Shown here piece after piece: positions 1-13,000 of a DNA stretch of 64,000 nt; the stretch's first letter is position 1; each line of letters begins with the position of its first letter. The notes under the pieces were generated by a model that worked only from the letters and a program-made list of their open reading frames with translations, was not told the DNA's origin and made no database searches. The position numbers and the translations under genes are program-made. The DNA comes from Aquila chrysaetos chrysaetos. Lineage: Eukaryota; Chordata; Aves; Accipitriformes; Accipitridae. Where the stretch lies: NCBI RefSeq assembly GCF_900496995.4, contig NC_044027.1:11370743-11434742 (forward strand), written 5' to 3'.

Positions 1-1289
1 GCTAAATATGGCTGCTTGGTTTAAAATGACTAAGTAGGTATATGATAACTATCTTCAAACACATAAATACTAGAGAGAAACAGAAATGTCTAGTTTGAGC
101 CAACAGAGGCAAACCTGTAGGCAGTGGAAGGAAAATACGTAAAACTCAGGCTGAATATCAAGAGAAAATTCCTAGTAGTGAGACCTCTCCAAAAATCTAA
201 AGGTACAACAATGCTCCAGTTGTAATAATGTCGTAAAAGTGCCCCAGTGCTACAAATATTGTAAAGAGTGCTGGGGATTTCCCATTTATTATGCCCAGGT
301 GGGATTAAATAACCCAGGCAAAGGAAGGCTTGATTCAGTCATTATCCCCTGCAAGGATCTGGAAGGAGTGCAGGAGCAAATCAGGTAAACCTCTCAGTGC
401 CAATAAGTGGAGGGAGACGATGACCAAAAGAAAGGTGAATGTGAAATTATCCTATTTAGGCTCAAAGTGCGATTTGAATGGTGAATGCTCTTAATGAAAG
501 CATGGCTGCTTTAGTAACCCAATACCTCCATTACTATTTTAGGCTGTAATTGTAGCTAATAGAAGGAAATGGATTTATATTTTGCTAGAATGCATTATTT
601 ATCAGTAAGAGTTTTAGGATTCATGCAGTGTTGTGGTGAGAACTGCTTGATAAAGAGAGCCTAAATAGACTGAGTCAGCTACATTGTATGTACTGGTTTT
701 TTGGGTGTAAACCCTAAGTCCAGAACAAAACAAAAAAAAGAGAAGAATAGTTCTGTATTGCCATGGCCAAATGAGACTTTGTAGAGCAAAGGCAGCAAGA
801 AATACAAGTTGAGGGTGTCATGTCACCATGGGATATGGAGCCTGTAAATAAGGAAGAGAGGGAGCAGGGAGAGGGCAGAACCTCCCAATGTTCCTAAATC
901 AAGGGAGCAATGTGTAGAGAAGGACTGAAAAAAAAAAAAAAATTGCAGGGACCCTTTCCAGATCTGCTGAGCTGATGACCAAGGCCTCCTAAGATCATAA
1001 AGATCCAGGAGACATCCAGTTTCCTGGAGCAAAATCCTGTACTTATTTCCTTAAAAGAGAAACTTCGTCACCACAGGATAAGCCGCTGCAATCCCAACGA
1101 GGTGAATCCTGCTGAATTTTAATTCTATGCCATCCCCTTGCCAGAGAGGGAGCAGTCTGGGGCTACAAATAATGGAGTAACATAGGAAAGAAATACAATA
1201 AATGTGGTTATCAGGAAATGTTTACAGGCGAAGGGCACTGGGCTATGAAACAGTCACTGCAGCACGATAGTGGAATCCCATTGTTTAGG

Positions 1290-1411
1290 GCTTTTTTAAA
1301 GCAGTCTGGACAAAATCCTAGAAAACGTCTTTGAAGACAAACCTGCACTGGCAGGGAAACGAGCTGGATGATCTAACTGGACTTCTCCACCTCCAGCTCT
1401 GGTGATCTGAG
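1290..1411 (+). mobile_element. CR1-type LINE 3' end fragment
   Basis: The order of words matches the 3' end of avian/sauropsid CR1 retrotransposons: a 'CTGGACAAAATCCTAGA' segment, then 'CCTGCACTGGCAGGG', then 'CTGGATGATCTAACTGGACT', then a TC-rich 'CTCCAGCTCTGGTGATCTGAG' tail. CR1 copies typically end in this 'tggatgatct...ggtcccttccaacc...gattctgtg' pattern. It is truncated and diverged, with no open reading frame. The family assignment is from remembered consensus, not from an alignment. Confidence 0.75.
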
Positions 1412-4400
1412 CACAACTTCCCGGGAGGAAAGCTGAAGCCCTGCTGCCTGAATCACTTCAGCGGCTGGGTCAGACCCACAGCCCCTTCCACTCATGACGG
1501 GCGTCTCCCAGCTCTGCCGACACCGGTGGGACTACTGTGTCGGTAATTCTTCCCTGTGTAAGTTGTTGCACAACCTGGCCCTTCTATTAGGAAGTGAGCC
1601 ATCCGAATGAACATTTAACCATGCACATCCTAGACGCAATTTCTACACAATCATTGCTATTTTATCATCCGTACTTACGTTTTTGTGGCTGCTGCTGCTT
1701 TCAAAAACCCAAGAAAACAAAGCGAGCTGTTTTATATTTTGTTTTTCTTAGTAATTTATGATTAATGGGGTAAACCTTGGAATCTCTACTCAGGGATTTT
1801 CACTTTGTGTTACCCAGGTCTTCCATTTATTCATGTTTTGTAACAGCAATAAAAAGTATTTCCTTTTAGCCCAAGGCACCTAATCAGGATTAGGCCTGGA
1901 GCAGAATATTTTGCATTCTTGCGTTCCAGGAGTACCTTGGTGTGGAGTTATCTTTTGTCAGCTGTAGATTGAATATTCAATTACACTACTGTCTTTTTAA
2001 AAAAGGTATTTTAGGGCCTGTCTGATCAATTGGTATGGAATAGAGTTATTCTCTGCACCACATTTTGTGGATGTGTGTCTTCTTACAGGTTCATTAGCTG
2101 AAAGTTGATAGTTGAAGAAGAATTTGGTTTGTGAAGCTGTGTCTCTGTGGGATCGAGGAATTGGGTGCCACTCATTGCAGTCTGCTCATGTCTGGCACAC
2201 AAGTTATGGGTCTCAGTCCTATGCTGAGCTCAGACCAGCAACTCATGCATTTACTCACCTGTGTATGCAGTATCTGTGGCACAGGAGTCACCGTATCTCC
2301 TCCTACCTGTTGGCACTTCCTCCTTCTCTGCAGACCAATGAGCACTATAATGTCTACAAGAAGCTGTGATTTATGTACAAAATCAAAGCTCTTTTGAAAC
2401 AGCATGTAATTTGCAGTTGCTTGAAATGACAATCTTGTCCTTATATCTCCAGTGGGTGACGATGAGTGACTTGGAGGGAGACAGATGTCAAATCAAGGCA
2501 GAGTGTGTCCTGGATGCTTCTCAGTCAATGCCTCATTATCAAAGCCAAACTGAATTGTAGAGCTTTTCTGCAATTACAATAATAAGCAGCTTTATTTAAA
2601 TGTAATTGCTTTAACTGAAAATATCCTAATGCGGGGTTTTCTGTTCTGTCTGGTGTTTGGAAAAGTCTCCATAGCTTTGAGTCACCTATTTTGAATTTTT
2701 AAAAGGTCTAGTACAGTACAGACATATTATTACACATCGAAGTCTTAGTCATTTTGTTCTGCTCTTGCATCCTGGTGTGCTTATTCACTTTGGTTTATCT
2801 GAATAGGGAGGGAGGGAACCTGGAGGGAGTGGGAAGGGTACACAGATTTGAAGGAAAGGTCCCAGTTATGTTTTGAAACAGTTGGCCTTTACTTTTTTTT
2901 TTTTTAAGATTATTTTTATTTCATTGACTTACTCTAAGTAGTGATACAATTGTGAAAGAATGAGAAGTCCAGAAAAACACTGTTTTTTCTAAGAGAGCTT
3001 TCTGAGTTGTATACTGTATTGGAGAATCCCATTGAGTTGTAACAGCAGATCTCACCTCTCCAAATAGCTTTTATATTTACAGTGCATTATTTGCTTTTAT
3101 TTTTACACAAAGGGATTACTTGTTCCTTTTTTTATTATTATTTTTCCTTTTGCGTTACTGAGTCTGTAACGTACTCAGAAATCTGGGTTGTTACAGTAGT
3201 GCTTGGCAGACGTTACTAGGAACTGAGCAAAACTTCCAATCCCTTGACCTTTGGTTTTCCAAAATTAAAATTTGCAGCAGAAGTGTGTACGTTAGGCTTA
3301 TCGCCTAAATATCCAGGCTGATGCTGCTGGGTTTGGGCTGCAGTGAACCTCGTTCTTCTCTGCTCCGTCGCTCTTGCTCCCCACCCTTCCTGTTTGAGCT
3401 GTGGTCTGTTCAGCTACGCAAGAGGCTTTGAATCAGGACTCCTGAACCTCCTCTCGACCCTGTGCGGGACTCTCTGTACAACGTGAGTCACTTCACCAGT
3501 CAGCAAAGTTTGGCCTCATTTTGCCTGAATATTGGGCAAATTACGTCACTGGGCTCTTGATGGGACAGCTGTGGTCTCTGGGTCTGCCTGGCCTGGTGAG
3601 AGAAGCAGTGAGATGACACAGAGGTGATGCTGCTCAGCAGAAACTGCCACAGCAGTGTCTCTGGGGCAGCCTGTGTACCTGTGTGGCTCCATCACTTTGT
3701 CTTCAGGCAGTGGCAAAATTAGCAAGTGTAAAAAAAGAGGATTATTAAACAACACTAATGCGGCAGGAGAACTACTTAAGTGTGCTACGTGGAGGAAAAG
3801 CGTTGGCCAGGTACAAGGATAGGGCATAGGAAAATGGGGAAGGACACATCTGTAAATTAATATGAAGAAAGGAAGCAAATTTCCTTTCAGCCTGTCATGA
3901 ACACAGCTCTGTTTGCTTGTTGTTGCTTTTACCAACAGGGAAGTCGGCCTTTGAAATCTCTCTCCGGCTGTGCAGGTGGCAGTGTAAGTAGCATAAACCA
4001 GAACTTGTCAAATACAGGAATCTGGCTTGTGGAGAGCAAGTCCCAGAAAGAGGGAAAAAAACCCTCAACCTCGAAACAAAACAAAAACACGATACCTAAA
4101 CCAGACTTCCACTTCTGGGATCAGATCAAAACAACAAAAAGCCCAGAAAGATTAAACTAAGCTCAACTCAAATTAGTTTATTGTGTTGCATGTTTCTCCA
4201 GGCAAAAGAGTTTACTTTGGAATTAAAGCGCACACACAAAACATAGCCCTCGACTGGACATTCAGCGCGCTAATAGTTTGCAGAGGAGTTCAGGGAAGTT
4301 GACTCTAAAAAACAGATGGGTGTCGAGAGGCACCGTTGAGGTCTCCGCATTCCTCTCGGCATATCGACATGGGGTTGTTGTGCTGAGATGGTCAGAAACT

Positions 4401-6499
4401 ATGCAGCTGTTTGATTCCTCTGCTTAAACAGCTCTGTACATGTACGGCCGCCTAACACCCCGTAGAGCCCTATATACCGTATAACGCAGGCTCTGCCAGC
4501 GACCAGTCCTGCTGCAAACATGGGGAAGGGGTGGAGAAGAGGGAGGGCACTTTAGGGGGCTGGAGACCTGCTTCAGGGAAGTGTTGATGAAGTGCTCGGG
4601 GTGGCTCTTCGAAACCATGTCTGCCTCCATCGTTTCTTGTGGCTATGGGATTGTTGTGTGAGAATTCCCCCCAAAGATTTCTCTTGTAGCATTGGTTGGT
4701 AGCATTTTGTAACATTTTGGCAGGCAGGGTCCTGGCCGCAAATAATTAGTGCAGAGGTGGCATGAAATTGAAAAATGAATTATGAAAATATTTTCTTTTT
4801 AACTTTCAGTAAGATCTTTGGTGTCGTGTTTGGGAATAGTTCCTGTTTTATTCCAGCTGGGTTGCAGTTTTTGTACTTTTCTCGTTCATTCATCTTTTGA
4901 GGTGAGAAAAGGGCATTTCTTTACGCTGGGGGTGTCCCCACACGTCCACCCCCACAAGTCCTTAGTGAATGGGGATGCCATGACAGGAGAGGGTCACTGA
5001 ACCCCCTGTGCACTGGTCCCCCAAGGAGGTTGCCGTGTTCTTAGCAGATCTGGCACAATGGGGGCTCACAAGCCTGCGACAAGTTCACGTGAAATGATGC
5101 TTCCATGTGGAAGTGAAGCCAATGGTGAACTATTCGGAAACTACTGCCCCAGTGACCCCCTTTTACAGTAGTAGAGGGTGCAACCTTCCCTGTTACTCTG
5201 AGGATTGGCAAAGGAACGGAGATATTGCCAGTCTTAGGTTTCTATTTTATTTACTTATTTTTCAGGCTGCAGTCTTGGCAATAGGAAAATGCCAATGGCT
5301 ATTTGTGCAAGAGCCGCTAAGCTCCCTTCCATAGCATCACTGGGCTGCCTGCCCTGAGAAGGGCATTTCTTTCAAGGTCGTCTCCTGAGGACCAAGGGTT
5401 GCTGCGTTCAGATGAGGGACAGAGTCCCTCCTCTCCTCCAGGGTTGCTTGGCTGGAAGCAGCGCACTGAGAGCTTCCCGGTCTGACTGACTGGGAGGGCT
5501 GGAACGTGACGGATGTGAACGTAAGGACACTATGGAGAGCAGGAAGAGTGGCTGAAGTGCAGAACTGGCTGCTCTTTTATTCTACTTCCACTGGCCTAAC
5601 TCCAAGCTCCTCCTTTACCCCATAATATCACCCAAGATACAACTCTGGTCCATTTGGAGAAGGCACAGGTAGGATTACAGGGCTTTGTGGGAGCAATTGA
5701 GAGGCCAGCCGTGAGGCCTCGGACACCACTTCCTAGTTGCCCGCAGTAGCAAACCTCCTTGCTGCTCCAGGTTCTCCAGGTCTGGGGAGCACCTGGGCAG
5801 ACGCCTGGGCTTGCTGGCAGCTAGAAGGAAGGTAAGAAGCAGAGGGTGAATGGTGGGTTGCTTGAAAATGAGTTGCTGAGAAAAAGAGCAGTTTAGAGTC
5901 CAAGGACAAGGTGTCAGAGCAGTGAGATGCTTGAGGAAAGGACAGCCTGGTTTTCCTGAGTTTATTTTCACATTTGACCTTTTGGTTAAGGAGTCCAGTC
6001 AGTCCAATTTCATCCAGCATGAAGAAAAGACACTGAATTTAATTGGTGACTAGCAGTGGAAGGTTGTGTTTTGGGGGATGTATACTGAGGGAACCTATTC
6101 ATTAGCTGTCCTAATACTCTGAATATTAGTTGCTGCTACTGTTTTATGATTCTGGTTTCATGTGAACAGTGTTCATGCTAGCATTCTGCTTTGATGGCAT
6201 TGGATGTATTCCCCAACAGCAACTCCTAAGGTGCAGTAAAACAAGGTGGAACTAGAACATGATATATAGAACCACCTGACTTTGCTATGGCCTCATATGC
6301 CTTGACTCTCTTTGCAGTCAGTTGAGGTGTGATGTGGGGTTTCCCTAGCACTAAATCTTTGTGATTTTATATGGAGTTTGAGGCAAGGGGGGAAGCTACT
6401 AGGTTGGTTTTGTTTGTGTGTTTTGGGTTTTTTTCCCTAAAGGTCTAACTCTCTTGAAATAACACGTAAGAGTCAATGGAGTTGTTACTAGCTACAGTG

Positions 6500-6545
6500 G
6501 GGATTATTAATCCCACTTTTGCAGATGAGTGGTGACTGTTAAGGA
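6500..6545 (-). repeat. Possible MIR scrap
   Basis: The words 'GGGGATTATTAATCCCACTTTTGCAGATGAG' resemble the reverse complement of the MIR 3' portion (attattatcccattttacagatgag). Only about 45 bases are recognisable, so this is a weak call. Confidence 0.3.
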
Positions 6546-9500
6546 TGGATGCATGGTTAGATCCTCTTTAAACCACAGCTGGGATAATAAGAAAATTTAA
6601 ATTCTAACTAGTGGTTTAAAGGTTTGATGTTTTCTCCATGTTTGTGCTCCTTGCTAGGGACTTGGCCACAGGAAGGGCTGTATTTATTGACTGTTATGTC
6701 CAGTCCCAATGAAAACAGGAAATCCTTAGGAATCACAAGAAATCCATCCAAATCTCATCCATTAAATGAGAATCAAGATAGTGAGGAACCAAATTACTGA
6801 TTCTTCCTAATATCACATTACTGCTGGAGAGGTTGTCCCTGAAATCAGCCAGAAGTTGATAGAAATGGGTGGACTTGAAGCTGGAAATTGGCTTTAGTAG
6901 GGCTACAGGGAGTAAGGATGAAATGTTTCTTTCTCCTTTACATATCTGTTTGCTGTACATTCAGACTATCTCCATGTGCCATACTGTGGCATCAGGGTTT
7001 TTAATTCCTCATTGATTTGAGGGAGGATTTCTGTTTAAAAATCAAGGGCTCAGGGTAGCTTGTGAGGAACAGGGAAGGAAAGCCCATTTTGTGTTTGTGT
7101 AACATTTGCTAGAATTGGTTAAACAGACACACATCAAAATAAATGCTGTAACCTTTCAATAATGTTTAGTCTCCCTGAGAATGAACATACTGTAAGTATG
7201 TGTGTTAAGTATACACCATTAATAGTCTCTGTGACATTTGGGCTGGCTCCACAGGGGAGATGAAGGGCATGCACTGAAAATGGTATCAAAAGGGAAAAAT
7301 AATCACCTCAAGTCACAGAAATAAAATTTACCAGAAGTTGCAGAAATAAAAATAGGTTATTCGGGTTCCCTTGATTGAATTTGATCTCTGTGATGTCGCC
7401 ATCAGAGGACACAACTTAGGTCCTTTCATAGCCCAGGTTTCTTCTCTGAAGTTGTGACAGGAATGGGTCCAGAAATTCCTGGAGAAGCGTCACAGATGAT
7501 GGATAATTTTGGTGTAAGTTACTGCTATTACTCAGAGGCAGTAATTTTTTCTTAAATTCTGGCTCTCTCTGTTGGTCTTTTCTCTTTCTGTTTGGAATGA
7601 TATAGCTGTAAGCATAAATACCTAAGGACAAATTCCCACTACAGTGGACTGCTGGCGGAAGTGCTCTTCTGCTTCTGGAAGCATGTGAATGATTGCAGTC
7701 TTCTGCCTTAAAATGAACAACAGCAGAGAGGTGAGGCTGGCCTAGATGTCCATTACATAATTCCATGAAGGAAGAGCAATTTTGGTGGAAAAGATGTTAA
7801 AGTTAGTGAAGAGTTCTGTTAACGTCAGTGGCCTTGAATACAGCCTTGGAGGAGCATAAGCAGGATTTTTTGTTGTGGTTTTTTTTTTTTTTTTCCTTCT
7901 TTTAAAAATCATGCTTTACCAGGTCACTGCTGTCTGCAAAACACTCCCTACCCAACAGGTTTTGGTTTTTTTATGAACTCAATGGCACTAGCTAACTAGG
8001 TAGGTTTATTTCCACTAAGACTGAAGCTGAAGAAAACCATGACTTAACTGAAACTCTGAGCTGCATCAAGTTTTGCTTAGGCTCCAGAAAGCTTGGTTAT
8101 TCCCTTTTTATTAACTTTTCTTGTCTCCCTTTATCTCTCAGTGATAAGAATGGTTATTATTTCTGGACCATTGAGCTAAAACTATTTAAATTGTTTATTG
8201 TTGTATAAAGGCTGATGCGATTTTTGTGGTGGATTGTATCATCCTACAATAAACAGTTAGATAAAGTGAGATAGGTTGCCTCAACCTGGTGGATTAATGG
8301 TGAGTTTTAACAGAACAAGAGTTCCATGTGATGTTCTGGAGGCCCCTGAGTTCACCCAGACCTGGCCAGAGCTGCCATTTAAGGCTTTGGACAGTCTCTA
8401 GAGATAAGTCACTAAGGCTGGCTGCACAGCATGCAACTTTCTCTTTACAGTGGACATACGTTCAGTCTCGAGAAAAACTGTTCTTCTTATGGTGCATTGC
8501 CCAGCTCTGGGGTGTAGTTTGGGTGAACGTAGTTGTCGTGAGTTTATATAACTCTACTGCATCAACTATGTACATCTTGCATTAGCCACAAGGTTTGATC
8601 TGACATTTTTCTGTGGCTCTTAACATAAACTGAACTGACAGAGAGGTGCTGCAGGTGAAATCTTAGGGCCTTTCTGGAATACCCCTGGTAATAGGAGGAC
8701 TGGGGAGTCAAATGCAGATCTATTAATATTGTATCACCTTTGCATCAGCAGTGGCCTTGGGGAACATTCCAGGGTGGACTGGAATAGCGTGAGATGGGAG
8801 CAAATCAGGGCACGGTTCAGACAGACCTACATTTGGCTGTGGCTCTGCCGACAGATTAAACTGGTTTTCCAAACGATTTTATCATCGTGTGACTCAGCAT
8901 CATTAAACTTGAAAGCAGTAGCCAAATTGGTGATCAGAAAGAGAACTTGGGGACCATCACTCAAATTTTGATGGCCTGTAATAAGTCAGAGTGGCATCCA
9001 GATGACTCATGTTCTTGCAAGTCTCTAAGCCAATATTTTTTAAACAGAGAAGGGGTTTGGATAAGCTTCTGAACTGGACCCAACCTTCCAATGGTTTGAG
9101 GTTCACCTATTACTATTTTCTGTCTAATGTAGGCAAAGGCTTAAATTTAGAAAGAGAACTTAGTGTGTAAATATTAAGCACTTTGTTTAAATATTAAGCA
9201 TTAAAGTTGCAGGTTGTTTTTTTCACTTGAGCATGGAAATATGTAATCTAATTTGCAGAGGTGTGGAAGCCAAATCAATTTTGGGACTGGAGTGGGCTCA
9301 GCTCATTGCACTTACGATGTGTGTATTGCTTAGAGCCATAACCAAAATGTTTGCAATTTCACTCTGTGCCCTGGAATAGTCAATATTTGGGATTAAAGAG
9401 AAATTATTTGCAGTTGTAATATTCCAATGGTAGGAAATGAAATTGATAATGTCTGATTGCATTTGAATAAGCATATAAGAGGACAAAACCCAAATTCTGT

Positions 9501-10000
9501 AAAGGCTTTTGTGTGTAAACAAAACTTTGCATCCTGGGAGTAGCTGCATGAAACAGCAATCATAAGGTATATATTAGTAATGTACATATGTCTTTATGGG
9601 ACTGGGGATGTAGATATTCTCCCTCTGAGAGCCAGCACTGAATGAATTAGAAGTATAGAATTTGCCACTGTGATGTTTGTTTGGGGAAATTTTGGACAAC
9701 AAGGAACTATTGTGTAAAACCTTTCCCCTTGTTGAGGCTTGTGGTTTATCATCCTCCCTCCTCCAGCAATTACAGTTTCTCAAGAGCAACCTAAGAATTG
9801 TTGAGTAAAGGTCATTTATCTCGGATGGTTTTCCCTAGGATTGCTTTTCACGCTGGCTGTCACAAAGATTTGATGCCAGAAACTGCCCCAATTCATTATA
9901 GAAGCAAGCTTGCTGATACAGAACTTTGAATGTGGATGTTTGGAGGCAGTTGGCTGGAGAAAGGAAAGGCCTTGTCCGCTATGAAGAAGTAATAGCCTGT

Positions 10001-13000
10001 TTTAGTTTGTTACCTCCTTGCTTGCCATATTGGTATCCAAAGAGCAATAACATTTCTACAAATGAAAACAGGAATGACAGCCAAATTAAAAATCCTCCTC
10101 ATTTGTTTAAGATAGCATCCAGATCTACCTGCTTTGGTTAGATTCGCTGTTTTTTTACCTATTTGCTCCATGCACTGCATGGATTCCGTAGGATTTGCCA
10201 AAGCAGACCTTCAAGTGCTGCCAGCAGGAGAAAATCTGAGAGTGCAGTATATGAAGCACTCAAGAGGACTTTTCTAGCTCAATGCATTTTCCAGAGGTGC
10301 CTTTTCTACCTTGTATTCTCAACAAAGTGTTTTCCCACAAGTTGTCATGTCTCCTGCAGTATGATATTCTTCCTACAAATGCATATATCTTTCAATATGT
10401 GGGAATGCCCAGTAATGAGAGCTGAATGGGGAGTGAAGTTGTGAGTCAGGGACTTGGATAGCTTTAGTACCATGTATGATTAGCTTTCCTGTAACTAGGT
10501 TGTCATTCAAATGCATCTTGGGTTGTTGGTGTCTGAACGTTGCTGCCAGCTGATGATTGTCCAGGTATCCAGGTGGTTTCAGCTCTGTACCTGTCAGAAG
10601 AAACAACCCAATCCTCTGTTGTTTGGCTGGCTCCCGTTGTTGCACTTTTAGCCAGTTTCAGCCAAAGTTTATTCTCCGTGTTTTTGCCAGTTCTCAGCTG
10701 CAGGTATTTCTCCAGGCCTGGGCTTCAAGACTGGTTTGAGGCTATGGTTATTTGTGTGCGTGTAGTGAAAGGCACCTGCACAAAAGCTGTCACTTCCCAG
10801 GAGATCAGAGTGAGCCACATAGACTCCCTATTAAGTGCACCTTTGTAAGCCTGAAGTCCCGCAGCTTCCTTAATAGTCAAAAGGAGGTAGGTAAGACGAA
10901 GTTAGGCTCCTGCTGGTTTTTCTGGAGGGTGATTCAATATAGCTGCTTCTCGGTCTATAAAGGGAACCCGAGAAGGTTAACCTGGCATAACCATGGATCA
11001 CCCGTGTGAATGCCCACCGCTATCACACAGGCAGCAAAGACTTGCAGCCACTCTTCAGCATTCAAAGTGACAGTGCAAGGTGCAGGAACCAGACCCGATG
11101 GCTGGGAGGGAGCGGTACACGCACTGCAGCTGTCTGGACTGTACCTATTATGTGGATAAGCAATCAGCTCCTGTCTCCAGGGCTGTCAATCTGGAACCTT
11201 TCACCAGCACTAAATTCACTTTAGAAAAATAAAATAGAGAGACAGAGAGATTAGTCAGACTTCTAAAATGCTTCAAGAAACTTTAATGTTATTATCTAAG
11301 CAGAAAGATATCCAGCAATTCCTCAGCTATTTAACATAATAGGCAGTTGCTGACAAACGACGTTATCGAGCATACACTCTTGAGTGAGGAAGAATGATAC
11401 GATCTTGCTTAAATTGTATTTTAACAAACATGCCTATCTAACAATTAAGCTGGAGCAATTTTACTCTAATAGATGCTTTTGCTGCTTAATATAGAAATTT
11501 ACATGTTCATTTGTAGCCCCCAGAGATCACACAGCTGCCAGACTCCCAGCTGCCACCACCCCATTCCTCCCCCTACGACTCGCTCTCAGCTTTGGCTACG
11601 AGCACTTGATCTAACGAAGCACTTTAAAATACAAATCCCACTGTTTTCTTGGCCATGGAGCTGAGCTCACTGGGCTGTATTTGAAATAGGCTGTCTGCCA
11701 GCCAGACACCCTTACTCACCTAAGCTAATTTTACTCCATCTGATGGCAAAATCAGTCGTTCCCCCTCCCTCCTTATCAGAATCCTGTTGCATTATAGGCA
11801 ATGCTACGAAAGCCTGGAAAGGGCAATCCTTCTCTGTGCACTTCACCATTCACCCTGTGCCTCCTTCTGCGTCGTGGTGCGAGGGCTGTCCTGCCTGGGA
11901 TCAGCTCTGCGGCCGTGGTGGACAGTTTCGGGCAGGACAGGCACCAGAAGAGACAGCGGCTCGTCGGTTGAAACTCTGCCATCTGATTTACGAGGCATTT
12001 CCCAGATAAGGAGCTTACAGTGGGAGGTGGCAACAGGCAACTTGGGCGCTGGCAGCATTTTTCCATTCTCCAGTTACTCTGTAGTTCAGCTTGGGACAGA
12101 CATGAGCCTGATGTAATACGCTGTGTGCTATTTCAAGGAAACGGAGCCCATGTCCTTCAGGCCAGCCCTTGGAAAGTTTAGTAGATAAGAAATCCCACTC
12201 TGAATGTTTCTTACAGTCTCAGATGAGAGAAATAGGTAATGCTCTCTTTTAACTCTGCCAGTGAAATGTAGTTGTTTCATCTAAAAACCCAGAAGCAGGG
12301 TGCCCGTAGCTCAGCATTTCACGTGCACACATGCTTTTAGCATTGATCTAGCAGAAGGTGGCAGGTAGAAATGAACGTGTGGCTAGCAAATTGAGAGTTA
12401 TTAGGGAAATGTGCAATCAGTTACCTGTGGACTGCAATACCAAAAGCCACACAATGATGCAGGTACTTGGCTCCTTTTTCCTCTGGGATAAAAAGCGGAG
12501 GGCTTTGGTTTACCTTCAGGTCATCTCTTGTTCTGTTACATGGATGAAGGATATTCTGGTCCAGGTGCTGCCTTTTGTCCCCTGGACACAGTTGGAGGCA
12601 GGATACTGAGCTAGATGGAGACTGGGTCCGATCATGAGGTTATTCTTATGCAGGAACCAGCAAAAGTCTCTCCCTAAGTAACTTGTTCAGCAACAAGAAA
12701 AAAGCCCAAGCTTCTCTATGAAGCAATTTGGCATGAATAATTCTGTAAGTTATAGACAAAGGGGCATATTCTCCAGTATAAATCGATTTATGTTTTCTAG
12801 GGATTTGGCCTAGAGCTTTTTTCTCTGACTTGCATACCATTGTGACGGTTTTGTAAAACATTGTCAAAAATAATTCATCGTGGATTATCTTGTATTATGA
12901 TCAGCTGTCCATATCGTAACAAGGGGCGTCTAAAAAAATTGTTTCCTCCCCCTCACCTTTGCTGAGTGATAAACCTCATACCAAAGGTGCCTGCAAGGGT

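Larger units (their letters stand above)
1..10000. other. Intergenic DNA upstream of PAPPA, distal block
   Basis: No coding gene can be supported. Open frames are all under about 130 codons, have no recognisable domains, and many need non-ATG starts. The block holds a CR1 end near 1.3 kb, a possible MIR scrap near 6.5 kb, short T- and A-rich runs (2893, 7880), a small palindrome near 7185 and AT-rich stretches with homeodomain-like TAATTG/ATTTAAAT words around 2560-2620. Composition is ordinary for avian intergenic sequence. Confidence 0.75.
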
